From: Neoceratodus forsteri
Lineage: Eukaryota > Chordata > Ceratodontiformes > Ceratodontidae
NCBI GenBank assembly: GCA_016271365.2
Contig: CM057456.1
Coordinates: 663,179,501-663,243,500 of the forward strand
DNA length: 64,000 nt
Direction of reading: 5' to 3'
Shown: piece after piece, positions 53,040 through 62,469 of the stretch
Layout of the letters: each line of letters starts with the position of its first letter
Numbering within the stretch: position 1 is the stretch's first letter
Notes under the pieces: generated by a model
Told to the model about the DNA's origin: nothing
The model's input: the letters and a program-made list of their open reading frames with translations, nothing else
Database searches by the model: none
Translations under genes and position numbers: made by a program

Positions 53040-54425
53040 CAGATAAATACAATCATACAAATATGAACATACGAAATTTGCCAGCAGATAAAGGCCTAGA
53101 GGTCTATCAAGTCTGCTCGAATGTGCAGCTAGCACCCCTTATTTGGCAGCTGCCCCTCCCTTCCACCCATCCCCTTCATCAACCCTCCCCCTTGTCCTGT
53201 CCCATCCTCGTTTGAAGCAGTCCACTGTTCTACTGCATACCACTTCAGCAGGTAACGCATTCCACCCAGCCACCACCATCTCTGTAAAAAAGTGTCTCCT
53301 CATCTCCCTCCTGAACCTTCCTCGCTCCAGTCTCATATCATGGCCCCTGGTGACCCTCCCCTCCCTTACTTTGAACAGCCCCTCTGTACCCATCTTGTTT
53401 ATTCCTTTCATGCATTTAAAGGTTTCAATCATGTCACCCCGTCTCTCCTCTCCACCAGTGAGTACATGTTCAACTCCTTCAACCTCCTCTCGTATGATAA
53501 GTCCCCCAGCCCCTTGATCATCTTTGTCACTCTGCGCTGCACCCCCTCCAGTAACTTAATGTCCCTCTTCAGATACGGAAGCCAGTACTGCATGCAGTAC
53601 TCCAGGTGTGGTCTAACTAATGACCTATACAGTGGCAAAATCACCTCCTCCCTCCTCGAGGATATACCCCTTGCAATACAACCCAGCATTTTGTTGGCCT
53701 TTGCAGCTGCCTTCCTACATTGTGCCGAGTTGTTCATTGACCCTGTAATGAGCACACCCAGATCCTTCTCCTTCTCCTTCTCTGTCTGGGCTAGCTGCAC
53801 TCCCCCTAGCTGGTAACTCCTCCTTGAGTTCTTCATCCCAAAATGCAGCACCTTGCACTTTTTGGCATTAAAGCCCAGTTGCCAGGTGTCTGACCAGGTT
53901 TCAAGCTTTGCCAGATCATCCTGCAACCCCTGCCATCCCCCTAGGTCATCCACCACCGCGCCTACCTTGGTATCATCAGCAAACAGACTGATCTTGCTCT
54001 TGATGTCCCATGATATGTCTGCAATGAATATCCCAAACAACACTGGTCCCAACACTGAGCCCTGTGGAACACGTCGTCACTGCCCTTGGGTGTGAGAGCT
54101 CCCCACCCACCACCACCCTCTGTTGCCTTCCCTGCAGCCAGTTTCCTACCCATCTCACCAGCTTTGCACCCATCCCTGTGCCTACTAACTTCCTTCCCAG
54201 CCTTCCATGTGGCACTGGTCAGATGCCTTACTGAAGTCAGATACAGGACATCCACTGCATGGCCCCTGTCCAGTCGCCTAGTTACCCAGTCATAGAACTC
54301 AACCAGGCTGGTTTGGCAGGATCTGCCATGTATGAAGCCATGCTGTCTGCTGTCCTGTAGTCCTTTGGCCTCTAGGAGGGCCACCAGCCTCTCCTTCAGG
54401 ATAGTCTCCATTAGCTGTGGGAAGA
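53040..54425 (-). mobile_element. CR1-E LINE (RT to 3' end), distinct subfamily
   Basis: On the minus strand: a LKERLVALLEAKGLQDSRQHGF block (54400-54330), GRSCQTSLVEFYDWVTRRLDRGHAVD, a deleted DFxKAFD region, then LGPVLFGIFIADIS and SLFADDTKVGAVVDDLGG, the C-terminal domain, and a 3' end TTGTATGATTGTATTT near 53045-53060. The FADDTKVGAVV text differs from the FADDTKICNRV of the other CR1 copies, so this is a separate subfamily. The 5' truncation is at 54425, abutting L2G. Confidence 0.85.
53429..54055 (-). pseudogene. CR1-E RT catalytic and thumb ORF
   Basis: A 208-codon open frame: LGPVLFGIFIADISWDIKSK, the SLFADDTKVG catalytic box, WSDTWQLGFNAKKCKVLHFG, EKEKEKDLGVLITGSMNNS, CIARGISSRREEVILPLYRS, LVRPHLEYCMQYWLPYLKRD, then VQRRVTKMIKGLGDLSYERR and LKELNMYSLVERR. 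The C-terminal domain continues one frame over (53432-53139: MIETFKCMKGINKM, HFFTEMVVAGWNALPAEVV). All palm and thumb motifs are intact. Confidence 0.85.
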
Positions 54426-54429
54426 AGTA

Positions 54430-55640
54430 CTGACTATATTATACAATTTTATGGGGAGGGTTACAAACACATGTCAACTGGGTAGAGAGCTCTAGTTGTC
54501 ATTTTAAAGAGAGGATGGAGTGGGAATGCTAAAGGGAGGAGGGAAGCTGGTTCCAGAGAGTGGTGAACCCATAGGAGAAAGCAGCTTGACCAGAACTAGA
54601 GTGCAGGAGAGGGATGAAGAAGGTGCGTGAGTCTTTGGCACATACAGCATAGGCAGATGCAGCTAGAGGAGATAGAATAGAGTCTAGATATGTGAGTATT
54701 GAGACAAACCAGTATTTAGTGAAGAAAATGAAACAATGCACTTGGTGACATATGGGTAGGGGAAGCAGGGACAGAGAGGAGTCTGGTGTGCACAGGGGGG
54801 CATGTTTGAGGCAAAGGGGCAGAAAGCATTGCAAAGGGTATCCAGTCTGGTGAGTGAAGAGGAGGGGGCAGAACTGTACACCATGTCAGCATAGTTGAAT
54901 ATGGAAAGGATTAGATTTGAGACCAGCTCTCAATGGACTGGGAGGGAGAAGCAGTCCTTGTTTCGGTAAAGAGCTCCGAGTTTGGGGAGGAGCTTGGAAT
55001 GAAGAGCACCCATATGTGTTGAGAAGTTCATTTTGCTATCCAGCCAGACTCCCAAATGCTTGAAGGCTGGGACTGCCTTAAGTTGGGTGCCATCTAGGGT
55101 AGTGAAGACAGGGGAAGGTGATAGCCTGGCTAGCTTCTGGCCAGTGTTGAAGGTCATGGACACTGTTTTTTGGTATTGATTTTGAGCTGTTTATTCTCTA
55201 GCCATTGCAGCATGTGTAGGAAATAATGCTGGAGTAGGACTTCAAATGCCTCCAAGGGGCCATATATATAAATAACCATGGTGTGAGAGAAAATAGCAGT
55301 GAACATCATCAGTCATGTTGCAAGAACATTTCCAGCTCAAGGAGTAAGGCATCTGACTCAAAAATGACTGTTCCATCTGCATACCTGTGAATGTATGAGG
55401 AGCAAAATACTGACTGGATGTCATTTAGCAAGATGGAAATCAGGATTGGGCTCTGGATACAGCCTAGAAAGGCATGTGGGAGGAGAGAAAGGGGATGAAA
55501 AAGGGTATCACCTTCAGTACTTGTACTGACAAAAACCTATCTGACAAGTAGCAGCCTTGGCAAGACAGACAAAGATGGCAGAGATGACCTGTTCTTTTAG
55601 GATAGAATCAATAAATCATAGAAGGAATGAGACCGTTTAA
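54430..55640 (-). mobile_element. L2G LINE copy (RT and C-terminal region)
   Basis: From the high end on the minus strand: an RT B-motif remnant near 55440, a YADGTVIF catalytic box (about 55370-55395; second Asp replaced by Gly), then MTFNTGQKLARL, VPAFKHLGVWLDSKMNFSTH (55080s), LPKLGALYRNKD, SSSLTRLDTLCNAFC, and a terminal LWNQLPSSL (54545). It is the same family as 1232-2527. The 3' end lies near 54430, next to CR1-E; no TAAA tail is seen. Confidence 0.75.
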
Positions 55641-56815
55641 AGGATTTGCAGAAACCAGACCAAAAATATAAAATTTAGCATGGACTGGGGGTCAATGCGG
55701 GGTTGCCTAGGCTCCTAATAGCTATAGGATTTTACATGTAATTCCTGTGCAGCCTCTACCTACTTTAGCCTACCTTTACAGTTTTGCAGAGTTCTCATGG
55801 CTCACCTCAAGTCACAAACTGAAGTGGACACTGTCGTGCCCCTGCACACGAGTCCCTCTCATTCTGCTGTCTGTTTGGGCCTTCAGGCCTGTATTACAAT
55901 AGATGGTGTATTACTTAATGTTTTGTGTGTTTTCAGTTAGTCATTTCTTAGAAACAAAGAAATCTTCCAGGCAGAGGAAGATTGGAGTTCATCTTCTCAA
56001 CTCTATTCCTATGGTAGTGGCAGAACTGCTCCCAAGAGAAGTTGGTCGTAGGAGCCGCACTACTGAGTACTCTTCAGTGGTGAGTGTTTCAGAATTACCA
56101 CCAGACTAAACTGCAGTACAGTAATATGATATGGGGTGTGTTCCGTCAGTGACTTGATGACTGATTTATATATGACAGATTAATTTTCCTGGGGGCATGA
56201 ATATGAAATTCAGGAGTTTTCCAAGTAAATGTAAATCGCTATAAAGCTGTCTTGACTAAGATCAAGTTAATAACTAAAACAGTAGATTACTCTCATTTTG
56301 TAATCTGACAGAACCACAAGGAGTAGATTTCAAATATAAAATGGGAATGTAAGAAAGAACATGTAATGTCCATGTGATAGAAATGGCAGTAAAATATTTC
56401 AGAGTAATTTAAAAGAAATTGGAATGTATAAAAAAACAGGAATCAGCTTCAAGGTATTGTTTATTTTATTCTAATGATGTCTGTCTTTATATACAAAAGA
56501 ATGAATATGTGATTATTTGACTGATTTCTTTAAAAGGAAAAAAATACATATTATCAGTTTGGTTTGGTGAGGAATGCAGGGTTTAACATAAATGCATTTT
56601 TTTATTAAAAAAAAACAAAAACAAGTATACCTGTATGTTGCTTACAAGTTATATGAATTAAGTGTTAACATTGTAGATACCTGTCCACCCTGAGGAAGAG
56701 GAAATGACAGCCCAAAACATTTGTGGGATGGCAGGTGGTTTCTGGATACTCTATTAATAAATACAAATGTGCTGGGTTGTCAGTCTGTGCTTGACTGGTT
56801 TCAATCCAGCAGAGG
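55641..56815. other. Unclassified AT-rich region
   Basis: No conserved frame. Near the right end, 56688-56720 reads CCCTGAGGAAGAGG, then ACAGCCCAAAACAT, a wording common just inside the ends of some vertebrate retroelements and loosely hammerhead-like. An A-rich run lies at 56606-56620. Confidence 0.35.
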
Positions 56816-56818
56816 TGT

Positions 56819-57210
56819 CATAATGTCACAGACATTATGCCGCATGACAAAATCGCATTGCCAATACAGCGTGATATTGCCATGTGGCATAAGTCTTTTT
56901 TCTATGAGGGTCTCCCCACTTACACCCCCATTATGGGGGGGGGGTCCAATTCAGGGAGCACAAAATTTGTGGAAAAAAATAAAATGTCTGGGACTGGAAA
57001 TCAAACTCCATCACAGACGCAGAGCCTGGGCTCCTGCTGCTGTGGCTCAGTCCAGTGAGCCATGGTAGCTGCTCAGTGGAACCTGCTCCTAGCAGAGGTC
57101 TTATCCTCTGCTTGGAAGTGTGTGCATGGTGCAATACCGTGTATAGTAGTATACACGGTATTGCACCAGTCACTGTAATGGACAGTGCTGTTTTGGGTTA
57201 GCTATAATGT
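56819..57210. mobile_element. Hairpin-rich non-autonomous element (putative)
   Basis: CATAATGTC-ACA-GACATTATG (56819-56839) is a perfect stem. TGCCGCATG with CATGTGGCA follows, a near-perfect stem. At 57127-57168 comes TGGTGCAATACCGTGTATA, GTAG, then its exact reverse complement, a 19-bp-arm palindrome. Between them the sequence GACTGGAAATCAAACTCC may be a reversed B box. No protein is encoded. Boundaries are approximate: the left follows unclassified DNA and the right meets L2G at about 57215. Confidence 0.5.
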
Positions 57211-57214
57211 CATA

Positions 57215-57892
57215 CACTATTAAGCGTACAACAGTATGACCTGGTAGGTTTCAATTCTACCTCTGCAGACACAGCCAGTCTGTCCAAGAAGGAGAGCCCC
57301 TCTCCAAGCTCCTCCTCATTAACTCTGGTGTATCTCAAGGTTCTGTTATGGGGCCTATAGTCTTCCATGTTTCTCAATGACCTCCCCACAACCTGAATCT
57401 CAGAAAATATCCACATTTGTGCTGAGAACACAAAACTTGACTATTATGCAGCACCCCGAGTCCCAGGGATCGGTTGCTCAATAAATAAAATTTACTTACT
57501 TCATGGCTCCACCCCCTGCTGGAACAGGCATTACAGTGATATTTTAACAGCACCCAACACTGCTCCTGCTCAAACCAACTCTTACTGAATGCCAAAAAAA
57601 CAGTCACCATGATTTTTGGCTCTTACCAATGACTCAGTAGGCTCAACTGGTTCCCAAGTTTTTACACCTCTTGACGGAACTCCCATTAAAATCATCCCCT
57701 GCTTCAAATTCCTACAGTGGCACCAGCATGTATTACTATATGACTGTAACTGACTTCTTTTCATCAGTCTATTATTTAGCTGTCTCATTCTCCCCTTTCC
57801 CCCAGGATGCATCTGGAAACTAGTTGTTCTCAGTTCAGTATGTCTTTCCTGGTTAAACCTTTAAATCAATCAATCAGTCAATCATAAATAAA
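57215..57892 (+). mobile_element. L2G LINE fragment with tail
   Basis: It contains the RT B motif INSGVSQGSVMGPIVFHV (57315-57370), the downstream text NAKKTVTMIFG (57588-57620) and PLDGTPIKIIPCFKFL (57668-57710), then jumps to the 3' UTR word GGATGCATCTGGAAAC (57805-57820) and a tail of AATCAATCAATC/ATAAATAAAAT. An internal deletion removed most of the thumb and C-terminal region. Confidence 0.75.
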
Positions 57893-57894
57893 AT

Positions 57895-58692
57895 AAGAAG
57901 CCCTTTGCAGGAAAAAGTCCTGTCTTCTACTCCCAGTGTGGTGGAGATCGTGGTCAAGAGGATCCTACCATGATATGACTACATGGATGTGGTATATTGA
58001 GGGGTTCCTTTATCCACCCTTGCCAGACTGGACACTCTTTTACACTTCTGCCACTTTGCCACTATCTCCCCACCCCTCACCCATCACTGTAAGTATTGCC
58101 AACACCTGCCGCTCCTCCCTTTAACCTCTCAGTGTCTCTCCCATGATGCTTTCTTCATTTCTAAATTCTGGTACCATCCCTTCCCTCTTACCAGTTCAAC
58201 TTACTTTTCCCATTTGTACCCTTCTCCTCTTACTCTCTTCATTTTCCCATCACCCAGATACCAATAATCTGGACCCCCCCTAAAATACACTACTATACAC
58301 TATTTGGAGAATCCACCAGGGAAACCAATAGTTGTGAGTATCAGTTCCATTCTGATATGCATATCCATTTATGCTGATCACCACATAAAATAGTAGAAAA
58401 CACACTCCTTTATGAAAGATACAGGGGAGGTAATGAACCTCTCAAAACAAAAAAGTAGAAAACAGGGGAGAACACATTCCAGCCGCATGGGTTCCTGAAG
58501 ATTTTTACATGAATTCCATTCTGTCTGCACTGCACTCAACTTATGCTCTGTATATTTCTACTCATTGCTACCACATCACCTGACTGGCTGTATTTTGTTT
58601 GTAATTGTGCTTCTTCCCTTTGCCTTCACCCTGGTTGCACCTGGAAATGAGCCTTGGCTCAGCATGTCTCTCCCAGATAAATAAATAATTAC
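57895..58692 (+). mobile_element. L2G LINE fragment, second in tandem
   Basis: It starts after the tail of the preceding copy. At 57985-58125 the plus strand parallels 1660-1790 of the copy at 1.2-2.5 kb (GGACATCATC-type and CTTTTGCCACT blocks), and the 3' end GGTTGCACCTGGAAATGAGCC (58627-58648) is followed by a TAAATAAATAAT tail (58677-58692). The coding frame is destroyed. Confidence 0.7.
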
Positions 58693-59165
58693 ATAAATAT
58701 ATACCCCACATGAAGGCATTGGAGTATTAGCAGAAGCTCTAGAGAGAAAAACAAAGAAAAATACCCAAACAGTAAATGTTGTAGAAATGCCAGAATTTGT
58801 GTTGGGGAAATAATATTTTAGATATGACAACCAGTATTTTTGAAAACAAAAGGAACAGTGTTGGAGCCACTATGACCCATCTTATGCTGACATATTTATG
58901 GATTTGTGTGAGCGCAGAAAAGTTTCAGAACAAGCAATAATACTTTTTACAAGTACTGTGTGTGCTAACCTGGTGTCACTTCACTGACACCATCTTGTTA
59001 ATCTGAAGGGGTACCAAAAAAATCTTGGTTATACTTTATTTTAAATGCCAGTGAACTACACTGTAACTGCATTGCACTTGCAATGTAGTTGCATGCAACA
59101 AACATGTAACTACAGTGTGATTGCCCTAGAGTCCCTTCCCTACATGAGTTGTGCCTTACCACACA
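58693..59165. other. No gene seen
   Basis: AT-rich DNA. Around 59050-59110 the words TGCAACTGCATTGCA and TGTAACTACAGTG recur in a short, partly palindromic pattern. Confidence 0.35.
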
Positions 59166-59660
59166 ACAGAGACATGTTTTCTAGTATGAGAAGAATTACT
59201 AAAAAAATAAAGAATATGCAGACTTTAGACTATGTGAAAAAGCTAGAAAACCTTGGTCTACACTCGATGCAGTACAGACATTTAAGTGGTGACCTGTGTT
59301 TTACATTCAAGGTCATGAAAAATGAATACTTGATGGAGACAATAGGACTAGTGAGGCAGAACAGAATTACTAATACCAGAACCCATAATCACAAACTAAG
59401 GGGAGAAGTAAATAGAACCAAAAAAAGAAATGACTGGTACAGCCAAAGAATTGTATCAGCATGGAATGCACTACCAAAAACAGTAGTGGATAGTGCAAAC
59501 ATGGTAATGCTCAAAAACAGGCTAGATCATTTTATGGGGAATAAAAGATACAATTTCTTGGCTAGATCTTTATACTTTCCCACCTGAATTCAGCAGGTGA
59601 GTTCCAAAAGGCCTGTGGTCTCCAAAACTCATAACAATCTATGAAACTAATATATATATA
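59166..59660 (+). pseudogene. Rex1/CR1-like RT C-terminal domain
   Basis: The frame starts with MFSSMRRITKKIKNMQTLDYVKKLENLGLHSMQYRHLSGDLCFTF, corresponding to the QRRxTKxIxxxxxLxYxxRLxxLxLxSLxYRRxRGDL block of non-LTR RTs. It then has RTHNHKLRGE and DWYSQRIVSAWNALPKTVVD. It differs clearly from the CR1 and L2 C-termini elsewhere in the window, closest in wording to Rex1-type elements. A natural stop lies at 59587. An open frame extends upstream to 59045, but that part has no family features. It ends in a TA microsatellite (59651-59680). Only the last domain remains. Confidence 0.7.
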
Positions 59661-59804
59661 TATGTATATATATGCTGTTTAATACTGGTATAACATTTTA
59701 GCCTTAGTAAAAACTAAGCTTTAAAAGAAAAACAAATACAATAGAAAATACAGCACAGTTGAGTCTTAAAGTCACAGAGATCCAAGTACCAACAATAATA
59801 ATAA

Positions 59805-60600
59805 AAAAACAAGCATTTGTCAATGCCGAATGTTGTTTTGTTGGTTTTGGCATTGGTAGTGCAGGAGTTAGAGAGACACATAATAGAAGTAGCAGTGAAG
59901 TATAGAACCGACATCAAACCCACCCCACCCTGTAGAGAGTGACAGGCATTGGGGTGTGCGTTTTGGTTGCTGGTCATAACGCTCATGCTATTTCACCTCA
60001 CCCTACCCTGCAGAGTCTGACAAGTGTTGCATTGTGCCTTGGGGTCATCTGGCCTTGTGCTCACCCTATTTCATAAGGAAGCACATTGAGATGGGTGTAG
60101 CATAGGAGAATGGGTTGAACTTTGGGGCTGCAGCGTCCAAGGCACACCTTGATGCCCACCAGTGGCTGCAGGGTGGAGGTAGAGCACCAATGGTGTGAGC
60201 AGTACAGAAGACAATCCAAAGATACACCCCTGATGCCTGTTAGTCTGTACAGGGTGAGATGTAATGGTTAGAAACCCTAATGCCCTGGGCGCGTATTGGT
60301 ATCTGTACTCCAAATTTTGAAACATGGCATTTTTGTGACCGCACCTCATGAAAGCATTTGGGACCTCTGTTCATGAACAGTGGCCCTGTGATTTTGTTAA
60401 TCTGTCTCGAATGCCGATTTCCCACAGTGACTGCACCATTCTGCACCACATGAAAATGTCAGCTGCACCACTGATAAGGAGGTGTGAAGAGATAGCAATG
60501 TGGGAAATCTGGAGTGAAAATATTAAACATTCTCGAGGTTACGATCGTGTGTGAAAACTGCACACCACATGCTCGTAACACAGTCATTTAGTAGTATACC
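59805..60600 (+). mobile_element. Composite element related to 32.5-35.9 kb
   Basis: The left end ACAAGCATTTGTCAATGCCG (59808-59827) matches 32491-32510 with one difference. The right end (60300-60600) is one unit of the 298-bp satellite, with GACCTCTGTTCATGAACAGT, CACAGTGACTGCACC, AAAATGTCAGCTG, GGAGGTGTG, GTGAAAATATT and GCTCGTAACACAGTCATTTA. Instead of the 142-bp satellite, the interior holds two direct copies of a ~77-bp unit (59920-60075) and two inverted copies (60135-60260). No protein is encoded. Confidence 0.7.
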
Positions 60601-61030
60601 TATTGCCTAATACTTTATAGTACATTGTATCTTTTTGCTCAGTCTCTGATTTTTCTCTTCTTTCTCCAATGTTTTAGAACTGTTTAGTTATTGTGGCAGA
60701 GGTGTGGTACTGTGTTCTTTCTTGTAGTTCAAGGTGCTTTTGGAACTGCTGATTTCTATTGGTTTAAACTACTACATCTTTTTCTCTATTTTAAAAAAAG
60801 CTACATCAACTTGGTTTGTTGTCACCTGTTTGTTGTTGCTAAGTAGCAGATGTTTTTGCATTGTGCTCTGATTCTGTGATAGAATCTGTATTAGTAGAAG
60901 GTAGATTATTGTGATTGTAGTTATCTTTTGATGGTAAGGATAAAGAGGTGAGATAGAAGTGTATGTGTTTTCAAATATTATAGAGGAACAGTGGCAGGAT
61001 TTTTAGGACAGTAAATTAATAAAAAGGGAA
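60601..61030. other. No gene seen
   Basis: T-rich DNA with no frame. The 5' UTR of CR1-F may begin somewhere in this interval; no boundary could be fixed. Confidence 0.4.
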
Positions 61031-61085
61031 CTAGGAGAGCTTCAGTAGCAGACAAGTAGTGGAATAGCAGTATAACTGCAGTATA

Positions 61086-61478
61086 ATGTGGGGAGTGGTG
61101 CAATGCAGTGGCTGTGGGGCAGCCATATTCAGGCAGACCTTCTGGACACTGAGGTGCTGCCCTATCTGCATGCATCTTTCTGGACTGCAGGATGAGGTAG
61201 CCAGACTCAGGCGCGAAGTAAACTGGGTCAGGAGTACCATCGCCCCTATCAGAGACCACTCAGTCAATGCAGCTGCCTCAAAGGATGCAGAGAACGAGGA
61301 GTACTTGGATGACAGTGGGCTCAGGAGGGTTAGACCAGTCAGGCAGAGGCACATCCCAGATCCTATTCCACTCAAGAACTCATATGCCACACTGCCAAAC
61401 AGGGACAACCAAATAGAGGTGCCAGAGAAATGGAAGGAAAGGATGTGGAGGTTAGCCAAGTGCAAAGATGGAGATTAG
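61086..61478 (+). pseudogene. CR1-F ORF1: zinc finger, coiled coil, basic tail
   Basis: A 130-codon frame. QCSGCGAAIF at residues 6-15 and CCPIC at 24-28 give the paired CxxC finger. LQDEVARLRREVNWVR is a heptad helix, followed by a stretch with RVRPVRQRHIPDP and EKWKERMWRLAKCKDGD at the stop. The order equals ORF1 of CR1-C, but the protein ends before any esterase block. It is open from ATG to stop, possibly a complete short ORF1. Confidence 0.75.
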
Positions 61479-61619
61479 CACCCAGGAGGTGGATAGGCAG
61501 AATAGGGGCAAAATTCAGCAGACAGGCAGACAGCAAGGTGAACCAGGGATAAGGACAACCAAGGAAGGGGCTGGAGTAGAACAGCGAAACAGTCTAGGGA
61601 GGTCAAATCATGGAAAGTC

Positions 61620-62290
61620 ATGTGTGCAAATGCCAGGAGCCTTAGCAACAAGATGGAAGATCTGAGGCTGTCATGGTGCAGTCAGACCTGGACATTGTGG
61701 CTGGCCACTGAAACCTGGTGTAATGATAACCACGACTGGGAGTTGGCCATACCTGGCTACAACATATTCAGAAGAGACAGGGCAGGCAGGAAGGGAGGAG
61801 GAGTGGCATTGTATGTGAAAAATGACATAAGGGCCACAGAGATCCAGGAGGAACAAAATGGGGAGATACTGTGGGTTAAGCTGGAAAGGAAAATGGGGCC
61901 AAGCATCCGCACAGGTGTGGTCTATAGACCACCAGCCCAGGAGGAAGAAACAGATAGGAGTTGATGCTAGCCATCCAGAGGATGGCAGACAAGTGAGGTA
62001 GTACTGGTTGGAGACTTCAATATTCCAGACGTGGACTGGAGCATCCCAGCAGCAGCATCAACTAGGACAGATTTATCCTGGACTCCCTTCAGGGTGCCTT
62101 CCTCAAGCAACTGGTCATGGAACCAGCTCGGCAGAAGGCAATACTGGACCTTGTGCTCACAAACAGGGACAGTGTGATGGGGGTAAGAGTGGGGAGCACC
62201 TGGGAACAGTGACCACCAGTCACTGTGGTTTGAAATCACAGAAAGAGCAGAACCAAACCACACAAAACACGTATCCTGGATTTTAGGGGG
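61620..62290 (+). pseudogene. CR1-F endonuclease
   Basis: The first frame (to 61964): MCANARSLSNKMEDLRL, TETWCNDNHDWELAIPGYNIFRRDRAG, GGGVALYVKND, VVYRPPAQEEET. The next frame gives VLVGDFNIPDVDW (62003-62041), the catalytic block. SDHQSLWFE (62206-62232), with the catalytic histidine, is in another frame. All recognisable nuclease blocks survive but are split over at least three frames. Confidence 0.8.
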
Positions 62291-62469
62291 CAAACTTTGG
62301 GAAAATGGGAGATACTTGAAAGAGGCATTAAGGGAATGGGGCAGGAATCAGGGTTGAGGAACAGTGGGAAGTATTTAAAATGGGGATTACAAGAGCAACA
62401 GAATTATGTATTAAGCAGGTTAGCAAGAGAAAAGGAAGAGGAGACCATTATGGTTTTCCAAAGAGGTAG

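Noticed and set aside
55903..56109. Possible short host exon with SKKSSRQRKIG-like text
   Set aside because: A 68-codon frame with no splice-site pair, no known motif and AT-rich surroundings. Not supported.
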